Positions 18,198 through 26,851 of a stretch of DNA of 64,000 nucleotides are shown here, one piece after another (position 1 is the stretch's first letter; every line of letters begins with the position of its first letter). A program made the translations under genes and the position numbers. The DNA lies in contig CAKUDB010000008.1 of the NCBI GenBank assembly GCA_934644775.1, positions 1-64,000 of the forward strand, in the 5' to 3' direction. The notes beneath the pieces were generated by a model. It did not search any database, was not told the DNA's origin, and saw only the letters and a list, made by a program, of their open reading frames with translations. Origin of the DNA: an uncultured bacterium. GTDB taxonomy: Bacteria; Vulcanimicrobiota; Xenobia; Xenobiales; Xenobiaceae.

Positions 18198-19235
18198 CTA
18201 TTCTTTTTCTTGATCTTTATCAAAGGATTGGCTGTAGCGAAAAGCTATACTGCCTTCATAAGGCATAATAATAACTTCATCGACTCGATTGATAGTAACT
18301 TGTCCACCATTACTTATCAGGGCAGCCATACTATCGAGGAAACCTCCAGGCATACGCAAAGCCGTTTCCAAATCGCTCGGGCCAATCCCCTTAACGGTAT
18401 AAGGAGCAGCAATACGTACACCATTAACCAAAACGGTAGGCCCGACACAACGTATAGAAGATCTAGTGACGATACGCTGCTCGTTTACCGAAACCGCCTC
18501 GGCACCAGCTGACCAGAGCTCGTTGACTAGGGCACTGAGATCGACATCGTGTACAATGTAAAAGTAAGGATCGGTATTGATCGGCGGAGTGCGTGGAGAA
18601 TCACTAAGGACAACGACGATCCCCGGCCCCTTCATACCGGTAAGACCCGCTTCAATACGCGAATTGGTAAGTTGTTCTTGGATTTGCTTACCCACCACTC
18701 CCACTCTGTTGGAGGCCGTCTCCATATCGGAGATACGAGAGCGTAAGTCACTAATTTCAGTCGACATCCTGTTGCGCTCAGCTTCTAAGGTTCGCACCAA
18801 CTCCAACATTTTGCGACGATCGTCTACTTGTATAGGCGTACTGGCCGAGTGGGCCCTGTATTGGAGCCCTACCATTATGCCTAAAACGATACAAGCTATA
18901 GCGACAGGTAGTTGCCAAGATTTATTAGGGCCGCCTCCTTTAGATATTTTTCCATTGGCAATAGATTCGCCCAATATCACTTCGGAATCGACTCTAGCTG
19001 AATAATCATTATCACCTTGCCAATTTAAATGAGTGACTAAATAAGCAGGCGCAGGCTCAAACTCTCCTGCAGAAACTTGAGCTAGCCCCACTTGCCCCGA
19101 CTTTTTATCAGACGAACCGTCAGAATCGGAATCAGCTTGAGGATCAGCTCCCTCAGAGGAGTGTTTAGCTTCAGTTTTGCACTCTACACCAACTTTCAAA
19201 GTTGTCTTAGAGTTTTTGTCAGCTTGTTTAGACAT
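18198..19235 (-). CDS. DUF881 (YlxW-like) membrane-anchored protein
   Basis: This 345-aa protein has a disordered, charged N-terminus of about 105 residues, one transmembrane helix (about 110-126, VAIACIVLGIMVGLQYRA) and a coiled coil (about 140-190). A DUF881 domain follows with GMKGPGIVVVLSD, DLSALVNELWSAGAEAVSVNEQR and the TVKGIG region. Homologues are usually shorter at the N-terminus. It pairs with sbp, as in Firmicutes division-gene neighbourhoods. Its role is unknown. Confidence 0.9.
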   Translation of the reverse strand: MSKQADKNSKTTLKVGVECKTEAKHSSEGADPQADSDSDGSSDKKSGQVGLAQVSAGEFEPAPAYLVTHLNWQGDNDYSARVDSEVILGESIANGKISKGGGPNKSWQLPVAIACIVLGIMVGLQYRAHSASTPIQVDDRRKMLELVRTLEAERNRMSTEISDLRSRISDMETASNRVGVVGKQIQEQLTNSRIEAGLTGMKGPGIVVVLSDSPRTPPINTDPYFYIVHDVDLSALVNELWSAGAEAVSVNEQRIVTRSSIRCVGPTVLVNGVRIAAPYTVKGIGPSDLETALRMPGGFLDSMAALISNGGQVTINRVDEVIIMPYEGSIAFRYSQSFDKDQEKE

Positions 19236-19287
19236 CTATTTTTTTCCGCCAAAATAAGCGAAGTACAGGCAGCCCAAAAGGGCTTTT

Positions 19288-20832
19288 TTATTCGCCGTAG
19301 GTTGTAGCCGTAAAGCGATAAAGCTCCGGTTTCTCCTCCGGAAGTATACCACCTTTTTGGCAAGCAATATTCAATTGCATGTCAATACTGTCTATGCCTT
19401 CCAAATTAGGAAGCAATACTCCACTGCGCCCATCTTTACGCACGATAACACCGTAACGCTTGGGATCTAACTCCTGAGGCCCCTTAATTTTTACAGGTTC
19501 TCCCAAGACATATACTTGATATTGCAATTGATGAAGTTCTTCGGCAGAGACGGCAGGAAAACGGGGATCCCGACTGCAAGCCAAAATGGCATTGCGCACT
19601 ATCTCTTTAGCTTGAGTAGTTTCTGTAGGCCTTAAACTACCTATACAACCTCTCAACTGGCCATCTTTCTTCAAAGTAACAAATACAGCGGCCGGATCTT
19701 GTAAAGTCGGATATTCGCCTTCTTTTAAAGACAAACACTCACTGTTAAGCACGTAGTTTTCTACGCTGCGGCGAGCTAATTGCAAACGCGGCTCAAGTGC
19801 ACTCTTAGTAGTTTTGCCACTTGTCGAATCAGAAAATTCAACCTTATTAGCTCTGGCTTGCTTTCGAGCCATACAACTTAACGGAGAAGTAACTTTATTA
19901 GCAGTAGCAGCGTTTTTCTCGTCGGCAGCTCCCTTTTCGCCCTTTTCATCCACTTCTTCACTATCTAATTTATCATCTAATTCAGGCTTATCTCGGTTAG
20001 AATTTGTACCCTTAGGCAAATAATAGATAACTGAATATCCTACCCCGTAAGGAGCTTCATAAGAGAGATGTTTAAGACAAACTTCATCTTTATTGAGACT
20101 GCCTAACAACATAGCAATAGAGTAAAGGCCACATTGAGCAGCTTCGTTTACCTCTTCACGGCTAAGCTCAAGTAAAGAATTGGCCTCGGCACCCTCTAAT
20201 ATACGATTTATAGTTTCATCAAACTTAGGACCGTAGGGACTAAAACCATAAGGGCCTGACTCCAAAAGCCTATGAGAAAGATCTCCAGAAGCTATAATGG
20301 CTGTCTTTTTATCGGTATCTTCCTCAGCAGCCTTTCTAATGATCTTTCCTAATTGAATATACAATTCAGTATGGCTGGGACCATAACCGAGTAGAACTAT
20401 AGGTATATCTAAACCGACCTCTTTTAAGAAGTACAAGGGGATCAAAGTAGCGTGATCGAGACTGATGTCCAGGCGATGTTGTTTTATTAAATTGTCATTG
20501 ACCGTTAGGAGAGGATAATTCTCTTCACGACACAGAACCGACAAGCGCTCAGCAAAAGTGGTATCACAGTCGACACGCAAAGAGACCTCAGGAGAACCGA
20601 ATCTCTGCATAGAGCCACTTAAAGAGGGAACAGAAAAGAGCGGCACCGCCGCTGAAGCAGTCGGCGCATGGGGAGACATAATAACTAAACGGTCGGGATT
20701 CTGCTCTTTGAGCTTGAGAGCCCATTGCTTGAATGCAGACGATGTATCCACAACTTTATCTTTGGCTGAATCGGCAATACCAGGAATTAAAAGCGGAGGA
20801 TGCGGGCAGAGCCCCCAGAAAACTATAGACAC
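19288..20832 (-). CDS. AmmeMemoRadiSam system protein B-A fusion (Memo + AMMECR1)
   Basis: This 514-aa fusion has a Memo-like domain (LigB/class III extradiol dioxygenase fold, about residues 1-265; motifs GLCPHPPLLIPGI, MSPHAP, DHATLIPLYFL, SGDLSH). A charged linker (270-345) leads to an AMMECR1 domain (about 350-510) with the hallmark LRGCIGSL. The GTG start at 20832 has AAGGAG 9 nt upstream, inside the end of truB, and lies 4 nt after the truB stop; the longer frame into truB lacks support. Many bacteria encode A, B and a radical-SAM partner; the radical-SAM gene is not in this window. The reaction is not established. Confidence 0.88.
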   Translation of the reverse strand: MSIVFWGLCPHPPLLIPGIADSAKDKVVDTSSAFKQWALKLKEQNPDRLVIMSPHAPTASAAVPLFSVPSLSGSMQRFGSPEVSLRVDCDTTFAERLSVLCREENYPLLTVNDNLIKQHRLDISLDHATLIPLYFLKEVGLDIPIVLLGYGPSHTELYIQLGKIIRKAAEEDTDKKTAIIASGDLSHRLLESGPYGFSPYGPKFDETINRILEGAEANSLLELSREEVNEAAQCGLYSIAMLLGSLNKDEVCLKHLSYEAPYGVGYSVIYYLPKGTNSNRDKPELDDKLDSEEVDEKGEKGAADEKNAATANKVTSPLSCMARKQARANKVEFSDSTSGKTTKSALEPRLQLARRSVENYVLNSECLSLKEGEYPTLQDPAAVFVTLKKDGQLRGCIGSLRPTETTQAKEIVRNAILACSRDPRFPAVSAEELHQLQYQVYVLGEPVKIKGPQELDPKRYGVIVRKDGRSGVLLPNLEGIDSIDMQLNIACQKGGILPEEKPELYRFTATTYGE

Positions 20833-20836
20833 TGCA

Positions 20837-21775
20837 CTAAACTCCTTTCGAATACAAACGCTCCAAACGCAGAAACTTATTACTGTCAGCGTTGCCTTCG
20901 GCCACAACACCGACGCCTATAAATTCGTTATTGTCAAAATTATACACTGCAAAGTTGTCGCCAATATTAAATGAATTTAGGTTGATAAGTTGGCCTTGTC
21001 CGTCGTAAACTTCGGAGAATTCCTGCCCTCCTTGGAAAAGCTGCCCCTTAATCTGGCCGAACTTGCCTAAAGATATAGGCAACACTTTATCTACAGGCCA
21101 CAGACAATAACTCAAACCATGAGAGCGCAAATCCTCAATAGTATATGAGTCTTTCAACTTAAAAATACCGCTTTGGGTACGCAGTAAGAAAGACAAATGG
21201 CCACCGCAACCCAAAGCCTCGCCGAAGTCTCTAGCTAAAGAACGAATATAGGTTCCGGCACTACATTCTACCTCGAGTAAAATTTTATTTTCTTCAAGGC
21301 GACATAATTGAACTTTGTATAAAGTGACTGGACGTGGAGGCAACTCAAAGTTACAACCGCTGCGCGAAAGCATATAAGCTCGCTGACCGTCGACATGCAA
21401 AGCGCTAACTTGAGGCGGTACTTGCAATTGTTCGCCTTCAAAAGAGCGACATAGCTCCTCTATTTTATCTAACTGCAACTCAGGAACGGCGGCAGTAGCA
21501 GTAATTTGTCCGTGGGCGTCTAAAGTATCGGTCTCTATACCAAAAGTAATTTCCGCCCGATAGGCCTTGCGATTAGGAGGGAAATATTGAATAGTGCGGG
21601 TGGCCCAGCCTACAGCTAAAGGCAAAACTCCGCAAGCTCCAGGATCGAGAGTACCTAAATGGCCAACTTTTAGGCCGCGAGGCAATAGACTGCGCACAAA
21701 AGCCACCACATTATGCGAACTCATCCCTGGAGGTTTGTTAATATTCAAAAAACCGGCACTACTACTACTACTCAA
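20837..21775 (-). CDS. truB: tRNA pseudouridine(55) synthase
   Basis: TruB makes pseudouridine 55 in the tRNA T-loop. The 312-aa protein contains the catalytic motif GHLGTLDPGACGVLPL (Asp near residue 44), KAYRAEITFGIETDTLDA and SAGTYIRSLARDFGEALG. The start is TTG with AGGAT 8 nt upstream, followed by five AGT codons (Ser5). It is immediately followed by the AmmeMemoRadiSam gene. The usual neighbours rbfA and ribF are absent. Confidence 0.95.
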   Translation of the reverse strand: MSSSSSAGFLNINKPPGMSSHNVVAFVRSLLPRGLKVGHLGTLDPGACGVLPLAVGWATRTIQYFPPNRKAYRAEITFGIETDTLDAHGQITATAAVPELQLDKIEELCRSFEGEQLQVPPQVSALHVDGQRAYMLSRSGCNFELPPRPVTLYKVQLCRLEENKILLEVECSAGTYIRSLARDFGEALGCGGHLSFLLRTQSGIFKLKDSYTIEDLRSHGLSYCLWPVDKVLPISLGKFGQIKGQLFQGGQEFSEVYDGQGQLINLNSFNIGDNFAVYNFDNNEFIGVGVVAEGNADSNKFLRLERLYSKGV

Positions 21776-21805
21776 GAGCCAATATCCTAACTATCTCTAT
21801 TACCG

Positions 21806-21845
21806 AAAAATTGGCTGCAGCCTAACCAACTCCAACTGCAGCCAA
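21806..21845 (-). terminator. Intrinsic terminator after the exported-protein gene
   Basis: TTGGCTGCAG at 21811-21820 pairs with CTGCAGCCAA at 21836-21845. On the minus strand a T5 run follows. It separates the gene at 21885 from truB. Confidence 0.75.
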
Positions 21846-21884
21846 TCTCAAAAAAATAGTATATGCAAACTTAATATAGCCCAA

Positions 21885-22511
21885 CTAGCCTACAGCACTG
21901 CTCTTATTATCTTCATCGGCTTTACCGGGCAAAGTAAGATAAATTCTGTCAATCTTGCCTGGATTATCCTTATCCCAGATAATATAAACACCACGATAGT
22001 AATAAATATACATATTACTAACTTCACGCTCAGGCTTTTTCCATTTATCTAAAACATCAGCAGTTTTTTGACCGATCCTAAAAGGAACGCCAACTAATTC
22101 CACATTGTTGCCAAAGACCATAATGCTTTGAACAGCATTGGCTTTATTTATGTTGATAGTAAAACGATTGCGATAGATAAAATGGATATAATCGTCGTCG
22201 GGAGCTTTACTTTTAGCCCGCATAGGCAAAATTTCGTCAGGTGGGCCCGCTACACTAAAAACGATTTGTAAATCGTCGCCAGGCTGAATTTTGCCCCCCA
22301 TCTTTATAGCAGAAACAGGATAAGAAGCAGACGTCCCTTTAAGGTTATTTACCTTAGTTGCAGAAGGGGCACTCTTTTGAGGAGCCGCCTTAGCCAACAC
22401 AACAGCCCTATTTAAGCAATTTACGGAACTGTCAGGCTCAGCGTTGCCGGGAAGGGAACTTCCTAAGCCAAGGGCAGCCGCCAAGACTAACGACAAATAG
22501 TTAATCTTCAC
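21885..22511 (-). CDS. Exported protein with two BamE/SmpA-like segments
   Basis: The protein has 208 aa. A signal peptide ends near GNA-EP (about residue 24). The mature part has two similar segments, one around IQPGDDLQIVFSVAGPPDEI and one around RIGQKTADVLDKWKKPERE, each followed by aromatic beta-strands (YIHFIYRN, YIYYYRGVYIIW). This resembles the small periplasmic BamE/SmpA-type fold, where G-x-T-xx-V-xxx-WG-P repeats occur; the assignment is weak. The start is GTG with AGGAGG 6 nt upstream. It is likely periplasmic; function unknown. Confidence 0.7.
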   Translation of the reverse strand: MKINYLSLVLAAALGLGSSLPGNAEPDSSVNCLNRAVVLAKAAPQKSAPSATKVNNLKGTSASYPVSAIKMGGKIQPGDDLQIVFSVAGPPDEILPMRAKSKAPDDDYIHFIYRNRFTININKANAVQSIMVFGNNVELVGVPFRIGQKTADVLDKWKKPEREVSNMYIYYYRGVYIIWDKDNPGKIDRIYLTLPGKADEDNKSSAVG

Positions 22512-22707
22512 AATTTCCTCCTATTTTGGGCAAAAGCCATCACCCGCAGCCCCAAAATATGCGCCGCCTTTTAACAAAGCTGATATAGCCCACCTAGCCA
22601 GCAAGCGACACTATATCTTTGGAGACTGAGGCGGCCAATTCAGCGAAAGTTCTTCTATACCTTCCTATTTTTAGCCTCTAAACAGGCACTAAAACAATTA
22701 GCCGACA

Positions 22708-23799
22708 CTATTTCTTAGTTTTGATAGGAATAGTCAAGCGTTTGGTAGCTGGGGCTTGGGACTGGCTTAAAGGAGCAACTGTTTTGCCAACGCTCTGTTG
22801 AGTAGCGACAAATTGGTTGGCCGCTGAGGAAACGGCAGGATATTCCGAGCTGGAATAAGAGGTGGAAGGAGTCGAAGTTGAAAGATCGTCGCTCGTTCTA
22901 GTGATACCGCCACCAAGTCGATAATCTTCAGGAGAAGGCTCGCTATAATCGTCGCCCATCCACTGCTTCAGTTTTTCTCTATCCTCGGGAGAAAGCTCCT
23001 CGTCTTCTTCGGAATCGTTGCCCACAAAGACGCTCACCGCTCCCTCTTCCGGGAAACCTTGAATTTCGTTAATGCCAACGTTACCCCCTAAATTTCCCCC
23101 TTCGTTGGCAACTTCATATTTATGAGTAGGAACAAATAAATTAGCTAAATCTCCCTGATCGACATTGTCTACGGGTACAGAGACAATGGAAGGAGCATTG
23201 CTGACGTGGCGCGTTTGAGCCAGTTTGGCTGCGGGAGCAGAAGGCAAAGATAAAGCGGGGGTACTCTGAGTAACGGGACGCTGAGCGCCACTTCCCTTAT
23301 TACTAGCTGCCGAAGCTGTCGCCGAAGCAGAAATGGCAACATTACCTTCAGTAGAAGCCGAACTAAGGAAATGTTGGCCAGCTTCTAAAGCCAAGCGGTA
23401 GCCATATACTCCCAGGCCGGAGATAGTGCCTACACAAACGGGAGAGATAATAGACTTGGCTCGCCACTCTTCTCGGGCATAGATATTGCTTAAATGGACT
23501 TCAATAACCGGAAGGCCAACACTGACAATGGCATCTCGCAAAGCGTATGAAGTATGGGTAAAAGCTCCCGGATTGAGCACTATGAAATCGAACTGGCCGT
23601 ATGAAGCATGGACATAATCTATGATACCGCCCTCGGAGTTGGTTTGAGCATAGCCAAGTTCCATATCTAATTCTGATGTCCAAAAAGAGATCTGCTCTAT
23701 AAGCTGATCATAGGACATATTCCCATAAATGCCCGGCTCTCTGGTGCCCAATAAATTCATATTAGGGCCGTTCAATACAAATACACGCAACTTCGCCAC
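22708..23799 (-). CDS. aroQ: Type II 3-dehydroquinate dehydratase with long C-terminal tail
   Basis: This is shikimate step 3. Residues 1-150 are a complete AroQ: VLNGPNMNLLGTREPGIYG (active-site loop with Arg and Tyr), LNPGAFTHTSYALRDAI and IEVHLSNIYAREEWRAKS. Residues about 151-363 are an extra, disordered, Ser/Ala/Pro- and acid-rich tail ending in basic IPIKTKK. Family members stop near 150 aa. The start is GTG with GAGAGGAAA upstream, 19 nt after the aroB stop, so aroB-aroQ form one unit. Confidence 0.92.
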   Translation of the reverse strand: MAKLRVFVLNGPNMNLLGTREPGIYGNMSYDQLIEQISFWTSELDMELGYAQTNSEGGIIDYVHASYGQFDFIVLNPGAFTHTSYALRDAIVSVGLPVIEVHLSNIYAREEWRAKSIISPVCVGTISGLGVYGYRLALEAGQHFLSSASTEGNVAISASATASAASNKGSGAQRPVTQSTPALSLPSAPAAKLAQTRHVSNAPSIVSVPVDNVDQGDLANLFVPTHKYEVANEGGNLGGNVGINEIQGFPEEGAVSVFVGNDSEEDEELSPEDREKLKQWMGDDYSEPSPEDYRLGGGITRTSDDLSTSTPSTSYSSSEYPAVSSAANQFVATQQSVGKTVAPLSQSQAPATKRLTIPIKTKK

Positions 23800-23818
23800 A
23801 GTTAATTTCCTCTCAACC

Positions 23819-24955
23819 TCACAAGCTAGGCCTAGACAAGCTGTCGAAAACTCTCTTTATATGGGATAGATCCACCTCTGCACTCTGAATAACTTTACCT
23901 CCAGATAAAGGCAAGACGAAGACATTGCGCCCCTTCTGACGTTTTTTATCAGAGCCTAAATTCTTTGCAAATTCTTCCCACTCCAGTCCCTGAGGAATAG
24001 CCGTCGGTAGTCCCCAAAAACAGATTAGCTTTTTCATTCTCGTTATAATCGGTTCCTCTAAAATTCCTAAACTGTCCGCTAGAAGAAGAGCCCCCATAAT
24101 TCCTATAGCTACAGCCTCTCCGTGAGCCAACTTATAGCCAGAAGAGACTTCTAAACTGTGAGCAAAAGTGTGGCCAAGATTTAACTTATATCTTTCTTTT
24201 CCAAGATCAAATTTGTCAGATGATATAAGTGAAATTTTCGTTTTAACAGACGACTCTATAAGATTATAAAGGAAGTTTTTATCTTTATAAATTGTGATAA
24301 TTTTTTGACTTAAACTAAAATCATTATTGTGATTATTTCTATAATCGAAGTATCGCTCACAAAAAAGCTCAATATTTTTTAATAAAGAGTCAGTATTTAA
24401 TAGAGCGGTCTTGATTATTTCTGCAAATCCGTTAGCCCATTCTCTTTCAGGCAACGTTGGCAAAAATTTTATATCAGCTACGATCAGCTTAGGATTATAG
24501 AATGTACCTATTAAATTTTTCCCTTCTGGAAGGTCGAATCCGTTTTTACCTCCCAGGGATGAATCTACCATAGCTAAAAGGGAAGTCGGCACTTGAATGA
24601 GAGGCAATCCCCTCATAAAGGTTGCAGATGCAAAGCCGGCCAAATCTCCAGTAACTCCGCCCCCTATAGCTATGACGGGAACGCTTCTATCAACTTTGGC
24701 CTCTAACATAGCTTGGTAAATTTTTTGTATCTCACTTAGATTTTTATGCTTTTCTCCTCCGCAAAACTTGTAAAAAACGGCCTGGGAATCGGAAAAAGCC
24801 TCTCGTAGATATTCTTCCTGTTTAAGCCAAACTTGTTGATCGACTACAACTAGAGCCCGACCTTGGCTAGTTGGCCAAATAGGGGCCAAAGTTGATCTTA
24901 AATTATCTTCTCCCAAATGATAATTTACTTCAGTATTGATAATTTTATCTAACAT
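23819..24955 (-). CDS. aroB: 3-dehydroquinate synthase
   Basis: This is shikimate step 2, DAHP to dehydroquinate, using NAD and a divalent metal. The protein has 378 aa. Motifs include IAIGGGVTGDLAGFASATFMRG, PTSLLAMVDSSLGGKN, the metal-ligand region EWANGFAEIIKTALL, GHTFAHSLE and HGEAVAIG. A stretch of about 40 residues (about 205-245) rich in Asn, Phe, Lys and Tyr is more AT-rich than its surroundings. The ribosome site is weak. It is divergent from aroK. Confidence 0.95.
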   Translation of the reverse strand: MLDKIINTEVNYHLGEDNLRSTLAPIWPTSQGRALVVVDQQVWLKQEEYLREAFSDSQAVFYKFCGGEKHKNLSEIQKIYQAMLEAKVDRSVPVIAIGGGVTGDLAGFASATFMRGLPLIQVPTSLLAMVDSSLGGKNGFDLPEGKNLIGTFYNPKLIVADIKFLPTLPEREWANGFAEIIKTALLNTDSLLKNIELFCERYFDYRNNHNNDFSLSQKIITIYKDKNFLYNLIESSVKTKISLISSDKFDLGKERYKLNLGHTFAHSLEVSSGYKLAHGEAVAIGIMGALLLADSLGILEEPIITRMKKLICFWGLPTAIPQGLEWEEFAKNLGSDKKRQKGRNVFVLPLSGGKVIQSAEVDLSHIKRVFDSLSRPSL

Positions 24956-25142
24956 AGGTAGAAAAAGATGGGCCTCGGCAATAATTTATCGATTCCAATT
25001 TTAGGTGGTGCCTTCTTAAGGTGTGGCTAAAAATGTCACCGAGCAAAATTAGAGTCTAATACTCTAGCTATTTCTGCTTCGCCGAGGTGGCGGCCTCTTT
25101 CAGCAGGGAGCTTCAACTACAAAGGAGAAAAACGGCTGCGGT

Positions 25143-25703
25143 ATGGCTAAGCATAATATTTATCTCGTAGGCTTCATGGGAACCGGCAAAAGCACTATAG
25201 GGCGTGAATTAGCTAGAGTTATGGGGCGAAAATTTATAGATATAGATCAAGAGCTAGAAAAACGTCACGGTGGCAGCGTATCAAGCCTTTTCAAAGAGCA
25301 TGGCGAGCAATGGTTCAGAGAGCGAGAAGAAGAACTTTGTGCCGAATTAGCCCAATCGAGCAATCGGGTAGTAGCTACTGGTGGTGGATCTTTGATAAAT
25401 CCGGCCAATTTTGAGGCTTTTCAAAAATCAGGCTTACTCGTTTGCTTATATACCCAAAGAGATTGTCTAGTAGAGCGTTTAGAGCGCAACGAAAAGCGCC
25501 CCTTGTTACAAAATGTAGATGATGTCGGTGAGCGAGTAGATCAACTGTTTCAAGAGAGGCGATATTTATACGAGCGGATCAAAATACGTATAGATACCAC
25601 CAATTATACCCCTTTGGAAACAGCTAAGCGTATAGCCGAGCTCCTTAGGACACGTCAGCGGATCTTAAATAAACTGCGCGATCAATATATCGATTTAAGC
25701 TAA
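25143..25703 (+). CDS. aroK: Shikimate kinase
   Basis: It phosphorylates shikimate with ATP (step 5). The protein has 186 aa, with Walker A GFMGTGKST at residues 10-18, DIDQELEKRHG (shikimate-binding Asp), FREREEEL, ATGGGSL and the lid RNEKRPLL. It is the only aro gene here on the plus strand, between the aroB-aroQ and aroA-aroE units. AAAGGAG lies about 15 nt before the ATG, a long spacing. Confidence 0.95.
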   Translation: MAKHNIYLVGFMGTGKSTIGRELARVMGRKFIDIDQELEKRHGGSVSSLFKEHGEQWFREREEELCAELAQSSNRVVATGGGSLINPANFEAFQKSGLLVCLYTQRDCLVERLERNEKRPLLQNVDDVGERVDQLFQERRYLYERIKIRIDTTNYTPLETAKRIAELLRTRQRILNKLRDQYIDLS

Positions 25704-25729
25704 TGGACTTAGAACAACCTTACTTAATT

Positions 25730-26848
25730 TTAAAGATATAATCCAGTAAAGCTGTTAAACGCCTCTTCTTCCTCGGCTTTTGAAGGACGAAGAGCAAAAA
25801 AATCGGCCCTAGATCGATAAGCTTGACCAATAAGCATACCTAAGCCATTCATAGTTTTAGCTCCGCTCTCTTTAGCCAAACGCAAAAATTCTGTTTGAGC
25901 TGGATTGTAAATTAGATCACAAGCTGAAGGCACCACTTGAGCTTGGGCTTTAGTGCTCTGGTTATAAAAGCTAGTATCATTTTGAATCGAATAGAAAGAA
26001 GACTTAGGCCAATTATAAGGGGTTAAATTGGGAAACGCAGAACTGCCAAGCACAGTAGCTTGAATATATACATAGCCAGGCTTAACAACTTCTGAGTATA
26101 CTGGAAAGCTTTGCACAGGAATAAAAACTTGGCCAGAATCTTCCCGCCGCTGCCAACTATTAAAATCGGCAGCCAGTTTTTCTCCACGCTGTGGAGAATT
26201 AACGATTGTGATACTTTTAACTTTTGCTCTAATTAAGGCGTAAACAATAGCTCGAGCGGCTCCCCCAGCACCAAAAACTACTACATGGCGTCCTGCCAAG
26301 TCTTCTCTTATGTAGTGACGCCAAGAAGCCAACCAACCCCACCAGTCGGTATTGTCCCCATAGATTTGGCCCCCTGAAGTGTAAATTGTATTTACAGCTC
26401 CGATAAGGCGAGCTTCTCGACTTAAATTTCCCTGTTTCAGTAAATAACGGAAGGCCCATTCCTTAAATGGGCTGGTGACATTAGCTCCCAACAAAGGAAG
26501 GGCCAACCAATTATTTAAGATTTGCCTAAATAGACCCTCGCTCTCTACTTGCGTAGGCAAATACAAACCAAATCGGCTGGGCCTACCTAAATTAAAAAAG
26601 TTATGTAAAGCTGGCGACAAGCTGTGACTAATGGGGCAACCAAACAAAACAGCCAACGGGCCGCTAAAATCTTCCCCCAATTCCCCAAACCTTTGCCTAG
26701 TTAAAGTAACTGAAAGAGGGCACTTATTTTGCCTCACAAAAGCTTGCCAAGCTGATGCTAAGCCCAGTTGGGACAACTCGGGAGAGTTCTTTTCTAAGCC
26801 TTCCAGCCAAGCTAGTAAGTTAGTTTTATTGGCCTGGACAATCGACAT
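25730..26848 (-). CDS. aroE: Shikimate 5-dehydrogenase with N-terminal extension
   Basis: It reduces 3-dehydroshikimate with NADPH (step 4). The protein has 372 aa, about 90 longer than usual. The extra length is mainly a 68-residue N-terminal segment of unknown fold before the canonical FGCPISHSLSPALHN. The catalytic Lys is in NVTSPFKEWA, substrate Asp in YGDNTDWWGW, and the NADP loop is VVFGAGGAARAIVYAL. It starts 3 nt after aroA, so the two are translationally coupled. YdiB/quinate-type specificity cannot be excluded. Confidence 0.9.
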   Translation of the reverse strand: MSIVQANKTNLLAWLEGLEKNSPELSQLGLASAWQAFVRQNKCPLSVTLTRQRFGELGEDFSGPLAVLFGCPISHSLSPALHNFFNLGRPSRFGLYLPTQVESEGLFRQILNNWLALPLLGANVTSPFKEWAFRYLLKQGNLSREARLIGAVNTIYTSGGQIYGDNTDWWGWLASWRHYIREDLAGRHVVVFGAGGAARAIVYALIRAKVKSITIVNSPQRGEKLAADFNSWQRREDSGQVFIPVQSFPVYSEVVKPGYVYIQATVLGSSAFPNLTPYNWPKSSFYSIQNDTSFYNQSTKAQAQVVPSACDLIYNPAQTEFLRLAKESGAKTMNGLGMLIGQAYRSRADFFALRPSKAEEEEAFNSFTGLYL

Positions 26849-26851
26849 TTG

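Noticed and set aside
18210..19005. Plus-strand frames opposite the DUF881 gene
   Set aside because: No ribosome sites; antisense to a recognised family gene.
20833..20910. Longer N-terminus of the Memo-AMMECR1 fusion inside truB
   Set aside because: The extra 26 residues do not resemble the family, and GTG 20832 has the AAGGAG site.
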